29,922 nucleotides of DNA from SAR202 cluster bacterium (GCA_030740335.1 JASLXL010000242.1:1-29922), one strand, 5' to 3'; shown: positions 6,673 to 15,508, numbered from the stretch's first letter. The notes: a model not told the origin generated them from the sequence alone. Made by a program: numbers and translations.

Positions 6673-7862
6673 TGACTACAGAGCACTCTCTCCATCGCAT
6701 CATAGTAGCGGCATTCGCAACCGTCCTCCTCGTCGCGGCATGCTCCACATCAAAGCCTGTTACGGAGCCGACCGCGACATCGGTCCTGTTGCCGCCGGTT
6801 ATTCCGACCGCTCTGCCGACCCCCGAACGTTCACTAGTAAACCGGAACATCTTGCTGCCACCTGGCCCTGGAAACCCGAGGAACAGCGAGGGCGACTTCA
6901 TCGAGTTGACGGACGGCCTGATCATGTTCGCCTATACGCGGTTCACCGGTGGAGGCCGTGATCAGGACGCTGCCGACATCGCGGCCCGATTCTCCTCTGA
7001 CGACGGCGCGACCTGGACAACCGAGGACGTCACCATCGTGGCCAACGAGGGACTGCAAAACGTCATGTCCGTCTCGCTGTTGCGACTGGACCAGGAAATT
7101 GCGCTCTTTTACCTGGTGAAGGACTCGCTGGCCGACACTCGGCCCATGATGCGGCTTAGCACCGATGAGGGCTCCACCTGGAGCGAACCGATCGAGATGA
7201 TCCCCGACGAGCAGGTCGGCTACTACGTGCTAAATAATGACAGGGTGATTCAGCTTGCCAGCGGACGTCTCGTAGCTCCTGTGTCCCAGCATGCCAGTGC
7301 AGACAGAAAGTGGGACGCGCACGGCCACATCATGTACTATCTGTCGGACGATGCGGGGCGAACGTGGCGAAGGAGCAAATCGGTGCTCCGGCCCGACGAG
7401 TCGGGCGAGGGCAGGGTCACGTTCCAGGAGCCGGGCGTGGTGGAACTGTCGCCCGACAGGTTGCTGTCATTCATTCGCACTGACGCCGGGACCCAGTACT
7501 ATGCCAACTCAAAGGACGGCGGAGAGACATGGACTGCACCCCGTCCCAGCTCTCTCAGATCGCCACTGTCACCTGCCTCGATTGAAAGAATCCCTGGGAC
7601 CGGGGATTTGATCGCACTTTGGAACAATAACAGCCTGGACAGTCGCCGGACGCCATTCAACGTAGCCATCTCCAGGAACGACGGTCAAACCTGGGAGAGC
7701 ACGAAGATCTTGGAGGACGACCCGGACGGCTGGTATTGCTACACCGCAATTATGTTCCGGGGAAACAGGGTGTTGCTGGGCCACGTAGCCGGAGACCGGG
7801 ACGAAGGCAAGCTGAGCACAACCCAGATAACGAGCTTCGACGTGAACTGGCTCTACGACTAG
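6672..7862 (+). CDS. sialidase/BNR-repeat lipoprotein
   Basis: A 396-residue exported lipoprotein. The signal peptide ends in LLVAACS, with lipidated Cys24, and is followed by a Thr/Pro-rich linker to about residue 55. The rest is a sialidase-type six-bladed propeller. Asp-box motifs sit at 108-115 (SSDDGATW), 163-170 (STDEGSTW), 225-232 (SDDAGRTW), 280-287 (SKDGGETW) and 334-341 (SRNDGQTW). Glu253 in FQEPGVVEL and Tyr residues near 354-357 are in plausible active-site positions. The fold is used by exo-sialidases but also by many proteins acting on other sugars, so sialic acid is not proven as substrate. It probably faces the outside of the cell. The GTG start follows from the signal peptide and the TATAAT placement. 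It stands alone, and its 3' end nearly touches the convergent thioredoxin gene. Confidence 0.88.
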   Translation: MTTEHSLHRIIVAAFATVLLVAACSTSKPVTEPTATSVLLPPVIPTALPTPERSLVNRNILLPPGPGNPRNSEGDFIELTDGLIMFAYTRFTGGGRDQDAADIAARFSSDDGATWTTEDVTIVANEGLQNVMSVSLLRLDQEIALFYLVKDSLADTRPMMRLSTDEGSTWSEPIEMIPDEQVGYYVLNNDRVIQLASGRLVAPVSQHASADRKWDAHGHIMYYLSDDAGRTWRRSKSVLRPDESGEGRVTFQEPGVVELSPDRLLSFIRTDAGTQYYANSKDGGETWTAPRPSSLRSPLSPASIERIPGTGDLIALWNNNSLDSRRTPFNVAISRNDGQTWESTKILEDDPDGWYCYTAIMFRGNRVLLGHVAGDRDEGKLSTTQITSFDVNWLYD

Positions 7863-7871
7863 ACCGATTAA

Positions 7872-8528
7872 CTACCGTAGCTGGCGGAACAGATCCGGGT
7901 CGGGCTCCTCATCGTTATCGGACAGCGGCAACCCCTGAGCCAGGGATTCGGTCCAGTCTAAAAGGCGAGACTCAGGAATCGCGCCAACCCACCGCCGTTC
8001 GATGACACCTTCCTTACTCACAAAAAAGGTGACCGGCAGGCCGACGACCCCGTACTCGACGGTGACCTTCCCGTCCTCATCGCGCCCATTTGGGTAGGTC
8101 ACATCGAACTCTTCCAAGTAGAAGCGCGCGTCCGCCTCCGAGTCCTGGATGTCGATGCCCACGAATACGACACCCCGTCCCTCATAGTCGCGCCACGTCC
8201 GCTCAAGGCCGGTGGCTTCATCGCGGCAGGGGGTGCACCAGGACGCCCAGAAGTTGATGACGACCGGGCTGCCTGAAAGCTCTGACATCAGCAGTTGGCC
8301 GCCGTCCATGAGGTCGAGGGTGAAGTCCGGCGCAGGCTTGGTCACGCGGGTAACCCCGCTCAAACCGGTTACCGACGTGCGGTTCGAAAGTGCCCAGGAC
8401 ATGAGGGCTATAAGAGCCACAACGACCACTGCGGCAGCCATGAATAGTCCGTAGCGAATCATGGCGAGCCCAGGAGCGTATCGATGCAGAGTGGACGCCG
8501 GTTGAAAAGAATCACGACTCGAGGACAC
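7872..8528 (-). CDS. TlpA/ResA-type membrane-anchored thioredoxin
   Basis: Up to 218 residues: an N-terminal membrane helix (about residues 25-47) and an extracytoplasmic thioredoxin fold. The core is typical: PAPDFTLDLMDGG, then INFWASWCTPC with the redox pair Cys98/Cys101, and GLPVTFFVSKEG with the cis-Pro. Such proteins reduce or resolve disulfides outside the membrane, often for cytochrome c maturation or envelope proteins; no ccs or ccm genes are here. The GTG at 8528 overlaps the end of the sortase gene by 17 bases, which suggests coupled translation. ATG 8462 (MIRYGLF) is an alternative start that still leaves the membrane helix. Neither has a good ribosome site. Confidence 0.9.
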   Translation of the reverse strand: MSSSRDSFQPASTLHRYAPGLAMIRYGLFMAAAVVVVALIALMSWALSNRTSVTGLSGVTRVTKPAPDFTLDLMDGGQLLMSELSGSPVVINFWASWCTPCRDEATGLERTWRDYEGRGVVFVGIDIQDSEADARFYLEEFDVTYPNGRDEDGKVTVEYGVVGLPVTFFVSKEGVIERRWVGAIPESRLLDWTESLAQGLPLSDNDEEPDPDLFRQLR

Positions 8529-9570
8529 CTACCAGGGCGGCGGTCACGAGGAGTCTCTGGTCGTACACAAACCGTGGGGTGCAGGTCACCAGGGTAATGT
8601 CCTGGGCGCCAGAGTCGGCGATGGCCAGTTCCTCCTGGGAGACCACTTCGACATTGTAGATGCGATAGGCAAAACTGCGGTCCCCGGATTCCAGAAAAAC
8701 GTAGACTGGCCTGTCCGGATCATCCTTGAGAAGTGTAGCCACTTCGGGCAAACGCCGGAACACGCTTCCCTCACCCTTTATTGGACTTTCCAGGTGGCCA
8801 AAGTACCAGCCCTGACCACCGGAGCCGGCGTTGGCGGTCGTCGGTATGTGTCCAACAACATGCTTTGGCGTCTCCCACGACGCACTGTCATCGGAGCGGA
8901 CGACACCAAGTTCCGCGACACGAGAGTCCAGATCGAGCGCAGGGATCCTGATGCGTGTCGCGGGCATAAGGGCACCCGACACCATCCCGTCTGTTAATAC
9001 CGGGGTGTACAGGGCAACCTCGGCGGTGGAGGCCAAGACCCATGGATCTTCGGTCGATGCCAGTGTGGCCACAGCGGCGTTGAGACTCTCCAGTGTCTCC
9101 GGACTGATCGCGGCGCCTGCCCCCAGGTCTGCACTACCGCTCGGGACCCGCACATTGTCGGTCTCGGCCGCTGTTTGGACGGCATTATCGTCCCCAGAGG
9201 AAGCGGTCAATACGGCGGTGACCTGACTAGTGGAAAGCGTGATTTCTGACACCGCCACAGGATGAGAAGCCGTGCTCTCAGTTGGCCCAGATTTCGACTC
9301 ACCAACATCTTGGGTCTGAAGATCCTCGTTTTCGGCGACAGTCGAGGCGACGTCGTCCTCGGGTGGCGCGCCTATAGTAGGGATCGAGAACCCTTCCGGC
9401 CTCGCAAGCTCGATGTTGAGATCGTCAACCCCGGCTTTGGCCAAGGCAGCGTAGGTGTAATAAGACACCGACACAACTAGCAGCACCGCTCCCACGACGA
9501 GTAGCGCCGCCGCTCCGTCGCGTCGGCGAGAGCGTCCTGGAATGGTGTGATCTGTGCGCATCGTGCTCAT
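8512..9570 (-). CDS. sortase (class E/F-like) with long extracellular linker
   Basis: 352 residues. A basic N-terminus (RSRRR) and one membrane helix (about 20-42) are followed by an unusually long low-complexity Ser/Thr/Ala/Glu linker (about 60-200). The sortase domain begins at RIRIPALDLDSRV (206-218). Catalytic His259 (WYFGHLES), Cys330 (LVTCTPRF) and Arg339 (YDQRLLV) are all present with normal spacing. Sortases cut a sorting signal on exported proteins and join them to cell-wall or pilin acceptors. I see no LPXTG-type substrate in this window, so targets must lie elsewhere, or the enzyme has another role. It lies 82 bases after the Gfo/Idh gene and overlaps the TlpA-like gene downstream, both on the same strand. 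Confidence 0.88.
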   Translation of the reverse strand: MSTMRTDHTIPGRSRRRDGAAALLVVGAVLLVVSVSYYTYAALAKAGVDDLNIELARPEGFSIPTIGAPPEDDVASTVAENEDLQTQDVGESKSGPTESTASHPVAVSEITLSTSQVTAVLTASSGDDNAVQTAAETDNVRVPSGSADLGAGAAISPETLESLNAAVATLASTEDPWVLASTAEVALYTPVLTDGMVSGALMPATRIRIPALDLDSRVAELGVVRSDDSASWETPKHVVGHIPTTANAGSGGQGWYFGHLESPIKGEGSVFRRLPEVATLLKDDPDRPVYVFLESGDRSFAYRIYNVEVVSQEELAIADSGAQDITLVTCTPRFVYDQRLLVTAALVGVLES

Positions 9571-9652
9571 TCGTGATCGTCCCGGTACCGGTCAAGTCGC
9601 ATATATGATAATGCGCCGTTCGATGGCCCGACAGACTTCGAGCCTCGCCGAC

Positions 9653-10732
9653 TTATGGTTTCGCGATGCTCACGCTGCGGCCTGTCTCGGATGACTCGAT
9701 GGCCGCGTCGATGACCTCTAGTACGTGGACCGCGGCCTCGATGGGCGCCGGGGCCTCACTGCCTGTCCGGATAGCCTGCAGGTAGTCCTCCAAGAAGCGT
9801 TCGCCCGCGAAGCCGCCATACGCCTTCGAATCGGGTGGTGAAAATGAACGATACTGCTCCCCAAGAGCCGCCCATCCCGGAGCCTGGCTGTACAGAGTAT
9901 AACCGTCCTCCTCCATAGGCATACGTGCGTAGCCCTTGCTCCCTCGAAGCGCTAGGAAGGAGTCGTAGGATGCACCGGTGTATCCGGCGTCACTCCCCGG
10001 CAAGTGATAACCAGCGTGGAGCGAGCCGAGGCCGCCTCCCTCAAATCTGACGGCCAGCATCGCAGTGTCCTCCACCTCGAGCCTCTCCGGGTTTTGATTG
10101 CCCAGCAGCGCCGTGACCTCGACTATCCGTTCCTCCATCATGTAGGACATCAGGTCGATGTGATGGCAGCCCAGCCAACTCAGGATGCCGGAGCCGCTCA
10201 TGCCCTTGCGAAATAGCCAGTGGTTTGGATCACGATATCGGACCTGGGAGGTCACCATCCGTCCCTCCACCGCCATTACGGTACCCAGGGCCCCATCGCG
10301 TCGCGCCTCCCGAGTCTCGACGACCTTCGGGTTGGTACGGTTCTGGAACATTGCGCCCATGACCAGCCCACGGGCCTTGGCAAGCTCCATGATCCGGCGC
10401 AGATCGTCGGCGCAAAGTGCGCCAGGCTTCTCGAATAGCGACCCCTTGCCCGCGGCTATTCCAGCCTCTAGAACCATGGGGCACACATCGTTCCGCACGG
10501 ACACCACGAGTGCGTCTATGTCGTCCCGGGCGAGCAGTTCACCGAGGTTGTCCGTCGTCGAGGCGACTTTGTCGGTCTCGGCCGCCAGCATGTCCACGTC
10601 CTCCCCTTCGAGGCCGCACACGTGCACCGTCTCGATGGCGTCCAGCACGTCCAGCGTCTTCATGTGGAGGACCGAGTGCGGATGGGGGGTCGAAACAAAG
10701 CCGACTACGAACCGGTCACTACTGCTTGTCAT
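9653..10732 (-). CDS. Gfo/Idh/MocA family oxidoreductase
   Basis: A 359-residue NAD(P)-dependent oxidoreductase family member. It has an N-terminal Rossmann domain, with VVSVRNDVCPMVLEAGIAAG and the family hallmark EKP at 101-103, and a C-terminal Gfo-type domain with GCHHIDLM (189-195), where active-site His and Asp are expected. The nucleotide loop near the N-terminus (VGFVSTPHPHS, 10-20) lacks the usual GxGxxG spacing, so cofactor binding may differ. Such enzymes oxidise or reduce sugars, inositols and related polyols; the substrate cannot be told. The ATG is preceded by AAGGAG. It starts 33 bases after gatA, so it is probably co-transcribed with translation genes, which says little about its role. 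Confidence 0.9.
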   Translation of the reverse strand: MTSSSDRFVVGFVSTPHPHSVLHMKTLDVLDAIETVHVCGLEGEDVDMLAAETDKVASTTDNLGELLARDDIDALVVSVRNDVCPMVLEAGIAAGKGSLFEKPGALCADDLRRIMELAKARGLVMGAMFQNRTNPKVVETREARRDGALGTVMAVEGRMVTSQVRYRDPNHWLFRKGMSGSGILSWLGCHHIDLMSYMMEERIVEVTALLGNQNPERLEVEDTAMLAVRFEGGGLGSLHAGYHLPGSDAGYTGASYDSFLALRGSKGYARMPMEEDGYTLYSQAPGWAALGEQYRSFSPPDSKAYGGFAGERFLEDYLQAIRTGSEAPAPIEAAVHVLEVIDAAIESSETGRSVSIAKP

Positions 10733-10765
10733 GGATCCTACGCTCCTTATGGTTTCGGGTCTTTC

Positions 10766-12226
10766 CTAGATATTCGGATGCAGGCGGTGCCACTCAGTGG
10801 CCTGCTCATACGCATGCGCCACTCGCAGCAACGTCTCCTCCTGCATGTGGCTGGCCGTGAACTGGAGGCCCACCGGGAGCCCATCTACCATCCCGCCTTG
10901 TACAGAGACGGCAGGCACACCGGCAATGTTCGCGGGCTGGGTGAATATGTCGTTGAGATACATTGACATGGGATCCTCGGTCTTTTCTCCCAGCTTGAAG
11001 GCCACCGTGGGCGACGTTGGAGTGACTAGCACATCGAACTTCTGGAACGCCTCGTCGAACTCCTGGCGTATGAGGGTACGTACGCGCTGGGCCTTGAGGT
11101 AGTACGCGTCGTAGTATCCAGCAGACAGCGCGTACGTACCCAGCATGATGCGGCGCTTGACCTCGGGGCCAAAGCCCTCCTGGCGAGTTTTTTCCAGCGC
11201 GTCCCACATGCTACTGGCTTCCTTGGCGGAATAGCCGTACTTGACCCCGTCGTATCGGGCCAGGTTGGCCGAGGCCTCGGAGGGCGCGATGATGTAGTAG
11301 ACCGCCAGCGCTTGAGGGGTATGGGGCAGCGAGGTCTCCTCGACGATAGCACCCAGGTCGCCCAGCACTCGGATCGCCTCGCGCACGGCTGACTCAACGC
11401 CGGATTCCATGCCGTCCACAAAGTACTCTCTGGGCACGCCAACGCGCAGCCCGCGCACGTCCTTGCCAAGTGCCTGGGTGTAGTCGGGGGACGTGTAGTC
11501 GATTGAGGTGGAGTCTCGCCGATCGTACCCTGCGATGGCGTTCATGACGATCGCAGCGTCAGTAACATCCCTGGTGATGGGCCCGATCTGGTCAAGAGAA
11601 CTGGCGAAGGCGATGAGCCCGTACCTGCTAACCAGGCCGTAGGTCGGCTTCAATCCGACCACTCCGCAAAATCCGGCTGGCTGCCGTATGCTGCCGCCGG
11701 TATCCGAGCCAAGAGAGTAGACAGCCTCTCCGGCAGATACTGCCGCAGCCGGACCGCCGCTGCTTCCGCCAGGCGCACGGTCCAGATTCCAAGGGTTGTG
11801 CGTCGGATGGAAGGCCGAGTTCTCGGTGGACGAGCCCATGGCGAACTCGTCCAGGTTGCCCTTCCCGACCATCACCGCGCCCTCACCATATAGCCGCCGG
11901 GTGACCGTCGCGTCGTAGGTCGGCACGAAGTCCTCTAACATGCGTGACGAGCAGGTGGTGACGACACCTCGCGTGGACATATTGTCCTTGAGAGACATGG
12001 GGATCCCGGTCAGAGGTCGGGCGTCGCCGGCCTTGATGCGACGATCCGCAGCCTCGGCCTGCTCCAGGGCCAGCGTTTCCGTCACCGTAACGAAGGCCTT
12101 CGTCCGATCCTCTACGGCCGCGATACGATCCAGCACGGCCCTGGTGAGTTCAGTTGAGGTGATGTAACCTTGAGTGAGAAGATCGCCCGCCTGTCCGATT
12201 GTGAGGTCAGATAGCTCCAATGCCAT
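10766..12226 (-). CDS. gatA: Asp-tRNA(Asn)/Glu-tRNA(Gln) amidotransferase subunit A
   Basis: 486 residues, normal for GatA. This is the glutaminase subunit of GatCAB, which converts misacylated Glu-tRNA(Gln) and Asp-tRNA(Asn) to the amides. The amidase Ser-cisSer-Lys triad is in place: Lys80 (MSLKDNMS), Ser155 ([14 protein letters not shown]) and Ser179 ([13 protein letters not shown]). The tail [18 protein letters not shown] with GLPVGLQ is also typical. The ATG follows the gatC stop directly (TAG then ATG), so translation is probably coupled. GatB is not in the window and must be encoded elsewhere. Confidence 0.98.
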   Translation of the reverse strand: MALELSDLTIGQAGDLLTQGYITSTELTRAVLDRIAAVEDRTKAFVTVTETLALEQAEAADRRIKAGDARPLTGIPMSLKDNMSTRGVVTTCSSRMLEDFVPTYDATVTRRLYGEGAVMVGKGNLDEFAMGSSTENSAFHPTHNPWNLDRAPGGSSGGPAAAVSAGEAVYSLGSDTGGSIRQPAGFCGVVGLKPTYGLVSRYGLIAFASSLDQIGPITRDVTDAAIVMNAIAGYDRRDSTSIDYTSPDYTQALGKDVRGLRVGVPREYFVDGMESGVESAVREAIRVLGDLGAIVEETSLPHTPQALAVYYIIAPSEASANLARYDGVKYGYSAKEASSMWDALEKTRQEGFGPEVKRRIMLGTYALSAGYYDAYYLKAQRVRTLIRQEFDEAFQKFDVLVTPTSPTVAFKLGEKTEDPMSMYLNDIFTQPANIAGVPAVSVQGGMVDGLPVGLQFTASHMQEETLLRVAHAYEQATEWHRLHPNI

Positions 12227-12514
12227 CTACTCCAAAACCGCGCGAACACGTATAAACCCGTCCTCGGTGCGCGGTGCGTTGGCCAAAATGTCTTCTCTGG
12301 GAGTGGAGGCATCGGGCACATCCTCGCGCATAACAGTCTCCAGTCCAGCCGAGTGGCCGGTGGGCTCGGCGCCCGTCGTGTGGACCTGTTGGAGCGTGTC
12401 AAAGTGGCCGAGTATATCGGACAGTTCCCCACGCATGCGCTCGACCTCGTCATCTGTCATCGCGACCCTGGCAAGAGCGGCGATGTGCCGTACCTCGTCG
12501 GAAGTCAGTCTCAA
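12227..12514 (-). CDS. gatC: Asp-tRNA(Asn)/Glu-tRNA(Gln) amidotransferase subunit C
   Basis: 95 residues, the usual GatC size, from the chosen TTG start at 12514. GatC is the small belt-like subunit that ties GatA to GatB. The protein begins MRLTSDEVRHIAALARVAM and contains REDVPDAS and a C-terminal DGFIRVRAVLE, all typical of the family. The frame is open further upstream (to 12571), but AGGAGG lies nine bases before the TTG at 12514, and the extra residues have no family counterpart. It lies between pth and gatA on the same strand. Confidence 0.95.
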   Translation of the reverse strand: MRLTSDEVRHIAALARVAMTDDEVERMRGELSDILGHFDTLQQVHTTGAEPTGHSAGLETVMREDVPDASTPREDILANAPRTEDGFIRVRAVLE

Positions 12515-12597
12515 GTTCAAATACCTCCTCGGTGTGGCCTGAAGTGTAGCAAGGCACGAGTAGCCCTTCAAGACAAGCAGACCTTCGAGCGCCAGTA

Positions 12598-13218
12598 TCA
12601 GTTGTACCTGTTCATCGCCGTGTTAACGCCTTCCGACAGGAAGCAGGCGATCACTTCGACCGCGGTCTCCACGGCGGCATCCACCAGGCTCTGGTCTTCG
12701 GTGTTAGCCCTGCCAAGCACGTGCTCGATTTGGTCGTTCCCCGCGCCAGGGCGCCCGACGCCGACCCGCAGCCTGGCGAATTCCTGGGTCCCCAAGGCGC
12801 CAATGATGGACTTGATCCCGTTGTGACCACCTGCCCCGCCGTTGGGTCGAAGCCGGATCTTCCCGGCGGGCAGGTCCATGTCGTCGTAGACAACGATCAG
12901 GTCGGAGGCCGTCGTTCGGTAACGGGTCATGAGCGAGGTCACGGCTTTACCACTCTCATTAACGAAGGTGCGGGGTTTTGCCAGGACCACGTCCTCGACA
13001 CCTATGCGGCCCTCACCGATCAAGGCCAGCCGATGGCGGCCCCCGACCTTAATGGAGTACTCTTCGCCCAGGCGATCCACGCACCAGAAGCCGACGTTGT
13101 GACGCGTCTTCTCATATCGATCGCCTGGATTTCCCAGGCCCACGACGAGTCCCGGTCGTCTCCCAGAACGGCGTGAGCCCAATAACGAATCAATTACCGG
13201 CCAGCGAATTTTATTCAT
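12598..13218 (-). CDS. pth: peptidyl-tRNA hydrolase
   Basis: 206 residues. Pth releases tRNA from peptidyl-tRNAs dropped by ribosomes, an essential cytosolic task. The family motifs are clear: VVGLGNPGDRYEKTRHNVGF with the catalytic His, KPRTFVNESGKAV, YDDMDLPAGKIRLRPNGGAG with the catalytic-site Asp, and GGHNGIKSI. The N-terminus has about 20 residues (MNKIRWPVIDSLLGSRRSGR) before the usual start of the fold; the ATG at 13218 is the first in the frame and a shorter form is possible. It heads the same-strand block that continues through gatC and gatA. Confidence 0.97.
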   Translation of the reverse strand: MNKIRWPVIDSLLGSRRSGRRPGLVVGLGNPGDRYEKTRHNVGFWCVDRLGEEYSIKVGGRHRLALIGEGRIGVEDVVLAKPRTFVNESGKAVTSLMTRYRTTASDLIVVYDDMDLPAGKIRLRPNGGAGGHNGIKSIIGALGTQEFARLRVGVGRPGAGNDQIEHVLGRANTEDQSLVDAAVETAVEVIACFLSEGVNTAMNRYN

Positions 13219-13408
13219 GGCTACTTAGTGAAGTGTCAGATACGCGGGTGCTACGTGCCGTCCCTGCGCACTATGATACAACGCCTAGAAACACTCGGCC
13301 TCTTGGTCGAATACGACGCAAAGCCAGATGAGAAGTAGTAGACTGGCCAAATCGACCCGCCGGTGCATATGTAGTCGGCTGCCCACCCAAGTAGAAGGAG
13401 CACAATAA
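13219..13408. other. divergent intergenic region between pth and an MDR gene
   Basis: This stretch must hold promoters for two divergent units. I see only weak candidates: a TATCAT-like -10 on the minus strand near 13271-13276, with no good -35 partner. On the plus strand the ribosome site AAGGAG lies before the ATG at 13409. No RNA gene or strong hairpin is evident. Confidence 0.3.
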
Positions 13409-14410
13409 ATGCTGGAAATGGGACGACGACTGGTCCAGATCGGCGGAGACAGGGTCGAGATTGAGAATTTTGACCTCCCCGAGCCAGGCCCCGGGGAGGT
13501 TCTCGTTCGCATTCATCGCTCACAAATCAGCGCCGGTAGCGAGCGTACCGGATTCGGCCCGGACGTCGATCAAAATCACCGACGATATTTGGGCTACTCC
13601 ACGGTCGGCCATGTTCAGGCCACTGGTGATGGGGTCGAAGGGTTTGCCGTCGACGATCGTGTGATGGCCTGGGGGCCCCACGGATCTCATTGGCTGGCCA
13701 AGCCGGACCCTGAGCTGGGCCACCTGGGAAATATCCAGCGAATCGAGTACGATCTGACCGACGAGCAGGCGGCCTTTGCCAGGCTTGGCGATGTCGCACT
13801 TCACGGAGTCCGCAGAGGGGAGCTTCAGATCGACGAGTCTGTGGCGGTCTTCGGCCAGGGTGTTGTCGGCCAGCTCGTGACGGCTTTTTGCAGCATCTCC
13901 GGGGCATATCCCATCATCGGCGTGGACCTCGATACGGCCAGACTCGACATGGCCACAACTAGCGGCGCAACCCACACGGTGAATGCATCGGACGGTGCGT
14001 CAGTCGAGTCGATCCGCGCCATTGCCGAGGGCGGGGTACACAGCGCATTTCATGTTGCGCGCGATCCACGAGTGCTCATCGATTGCATGGAGGCGGCGGC
14101 AGTCCACGGCAAGGTGATGCTGGTTGGCAGCCCTCCAGGCAAGGTCGATCTTGGCCTGCAGGTGGACCTGCTACGGCGCGAGCTCGACATTCGCGGAACG
14201 TACGCAAGTGACCTGAGCAGGCCGCACAAGTACTGGCCGTGGACTCAGCAGGGTGATCGGTCGGCGATCCTACGTTTGATCACGTCAGGCGAACTGAAGG
14301 TCGACCACCTGATCAGTCATGTGGCGAAACCCGAGGAGGCCGAGGAGATCTACCGGATGATCGCCTCCGGGACGAGCGGGTGGATGAGCGTGTTTTTCGA
14401 CTGGGAGTAG
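13409..14410 (+). CDS. medium-chain dehydrogenase/reductase, zinc-free type
   Basis: A 333-residue protein of the MDR superfamily with an N-terminal GroES-like domain (LPEPGPGEVLVRIHRSQISAG) and a C-terminal Rossmann domain (VAVFGQGVVGQL, then IIGVDLDTARLDMA). The position that holds the catalytic-zinc Cys in alcohol dehydrogenases reads SQISAGSERTGF, without Cys, and the four-Cys structural zinc loop is also absent. It therefore belongs with the zinc-free BchC-like and bi-domain oxidoreductases and probably reduces or oxidises its substrate without metal. The substrate is unknown. The ATG start is supported by AAGGAG nine bases upstream. It is flanked by genes on the opposite strand, so it is probably a single-gene unit. 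Confidence 0.88.
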   Translation: MLEMGRRLVQIGGDRVEIENFDLPEPGPGEVLVRIHRSQISAGSERTGFGPDVDQNHRRYLGYSTVGHVQATGDGVEGFAVDDRVMAWGPHGSHWLAKPDPELGHLGNIQRIEYDLTDEQAAFARLGDVALHGVRRGELQIDESVAVFGQGVVGQLVTAFCSISGAYPIIGVDLDTARLDMATTSGATHTVNASDGASVESIRAIAEGGVHSAFHVARDPRVLIDCMEAAAVHGKVMLVGSPPGKVDLGLQVDLLRRELDIRGTYASDLSRPHKYWPWTQQGDRSAILRLITSGELKVDHLISHVAKPEEAEEIYRMIASGTSGWMSVFFDWE

Positions 14411-14418
14411 TTTTGCGC

Positions 14419-14445
14419 CTCATGGTGCGCAATTTCCACCATGAG
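14419..14445 (+). terminator. hairpin after the MDR gene
   Basis: CTCATGGTG (14419-14427) and CACCATGAG (14437-14445) form a perfect 9-bp stem with a 9-base loop, starting nine bases after the MDR stop codon. No T-run follows, so it may be a factor-assisted terminator or 3'-end protector. About 130 bases after it, up to 14573, show nothing I can name. Confidence 0.4.
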
Positions 14446-14573
14446 TGAACTCTCACGCTCGATCATGCTCCGCCGCAGGAGTATTCGCGGGCGCATCGGA
14501 GACAGCAGGGGTAGTAGGTAAGTGGAACCACGCAGGTTTTGTCCGCAGATGGCGGATGTTCTCTACCGTCAAA

Positions 14574-14593
14574 CTCGAATGGTACTATTCGAG
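14574..14593 (-). terminator. hairpin overlapping the stop of the RNase HI-MoaC gene
   Basis: CTCGAAT (14574-14580) and ATTCGAG (14587-14593) pair perfectly around a 6-base loop and overlap the TAG stop at 14585-14587. On the minus strand a short TTT follows. It is a modest terminator candidate. Confidence 0.35.
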
Positions 14594-15457
14594 GGTAACA
14601 TTCCCGCTCCTACCACCACTTTTTTTGACCAGCCTGATCGCGTCGATTCTCATGGCACGATCCGCGCTCTTGCACATATCGTAGATGGTCAGGGCAGCAA
14701 CACTAACGGCGATAAGGGCCTCCATCTCGACGCCCGTCTTGGCGGTGGTTCTGGCCGTTGCGGTTATGTTGACGGAGTTTGCCTCGGGATCGAGTTCGAA
14801 ATCTACGCTCACCTTGTCGAGCGGTAAGGGGTGGCAGAGTGGGATTAGCTGGGAGGTGTTCTTGGCACCCATGATGCCGGCCACTCGCGCAACACCGAGC
14901 ACGTCCCCTTTCTTCACGGCGTTCGCCTTGATCAGGGCGAGGGTCTCGGCACGCATCAAAACGGTGCCCTTCGCGGTGGCCTCACGCACTGTGGTGGCCT
15001 TGTCGCCCACATCCACCATACCTGCCTTGCCCGTGTCGTCGACATGGCTTAGTCTCGGCTGGAATGGGTTCGCATCGCCTTTCGCCGCGGCTGTGGCCAA
15101 GGAATCTGCCTCCTCATTACCGGGATTTCCGTCGTGACCTCGTACCCACCTCCACTCAACTCTATGAGCGGCTACCTCGGCGTCGAGACGGTTCCACAGA
15201 TCCACGTTGGACTTGCGCTTCCAACCGCGCGTCATCGTGTTCACGACGTACTGGCTATCACTGAACACCGTGACTTGTTCAGCTTCGGGCACTGCTGCAA
15301 GCCCTTGAATCACGGCGAGCATCTCCATTCGGTTGTTTGTGGTGCTCTTGTCGGCGCCGCTCATGGTGCGCTTCCTTCCGTCCTCAATGATTACCGCGCC
15401 CCATCCGCCAGGGCCCGGATTCCCCAGGCAAGCGCCGTCAGTGTAGATCTGGATCAA
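14585..15457 (-). CDS. fused ribonuclease HI and cyclic pyranopterin monophosphate synthase (RnhA-MoaC)
   Basis: One uninterrupted 290-residue frame with two full enzymes. Residues 1-127 are RNase HI, which cuts RNA in RNA-DNA hybrids: [15 protein letters not shown], with the metal-binding set Asp7, Glu45, Asp67, Asp118 and the catalytic-loop His108 ([12 protein letters not shown]). Residues 135-288 are MoaC, the second step of molybdenum cofactor synthesis: LSHVD at the start, Lys183, LCHPLPL with His209, GVEMEAL with Glu244/Glu246, YDMCKSAD with Asp260/Lys263, and KSGGRSG at the end. Spacing of these residues matches E. coli MoaC exactly (K51, H77, E112, E114, D128, K131). The linker is under ten residues. 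TTG 15457 is chosen because AGAGG lies seven bases upstream and RNase HI normally starts there; the frame is open to 15571. moaA lies about 1.2 kb away on the same strand. Confidence 0.93.
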   Translation of the reverse strand: MIQIYTDGACLGNPGPGGWGAVIIEDGRKRTMSGADKSTTNNRMEMLAVIQGLAAVPEAEQVTVFSDSQYVVNTMTRGWKRKSNVDLWNRLDAEVAAHRVEWRWVRGHDGNPGNEEADSLATAAAKGDANPFQPRLSHVDDTGKAGMVDVGDKATTVREATAKGTVLMRAETLALIKANAVKKGDVLGVARVAGIMGAKNTSQLIPLCHPLPLDKVSVDFELDPEANSVNITATARTTAKTGVEMEALIAVSVAALTIYDMCKSADRAMRIDAIRLVKKSGGRSGNVTLE

Positions 15458-15508
15458 TTTTCGACCTCTTACGATTCGTACGTATTCCGTCGCCTTGGTA
15501 CGGTAAAC

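Noticed and set aside
10185..10769. 194-residue plus-strand ORF
   Set aside because: Antisense to the Gfo/Idh gene, Ser/Arg-rich, no start signals.
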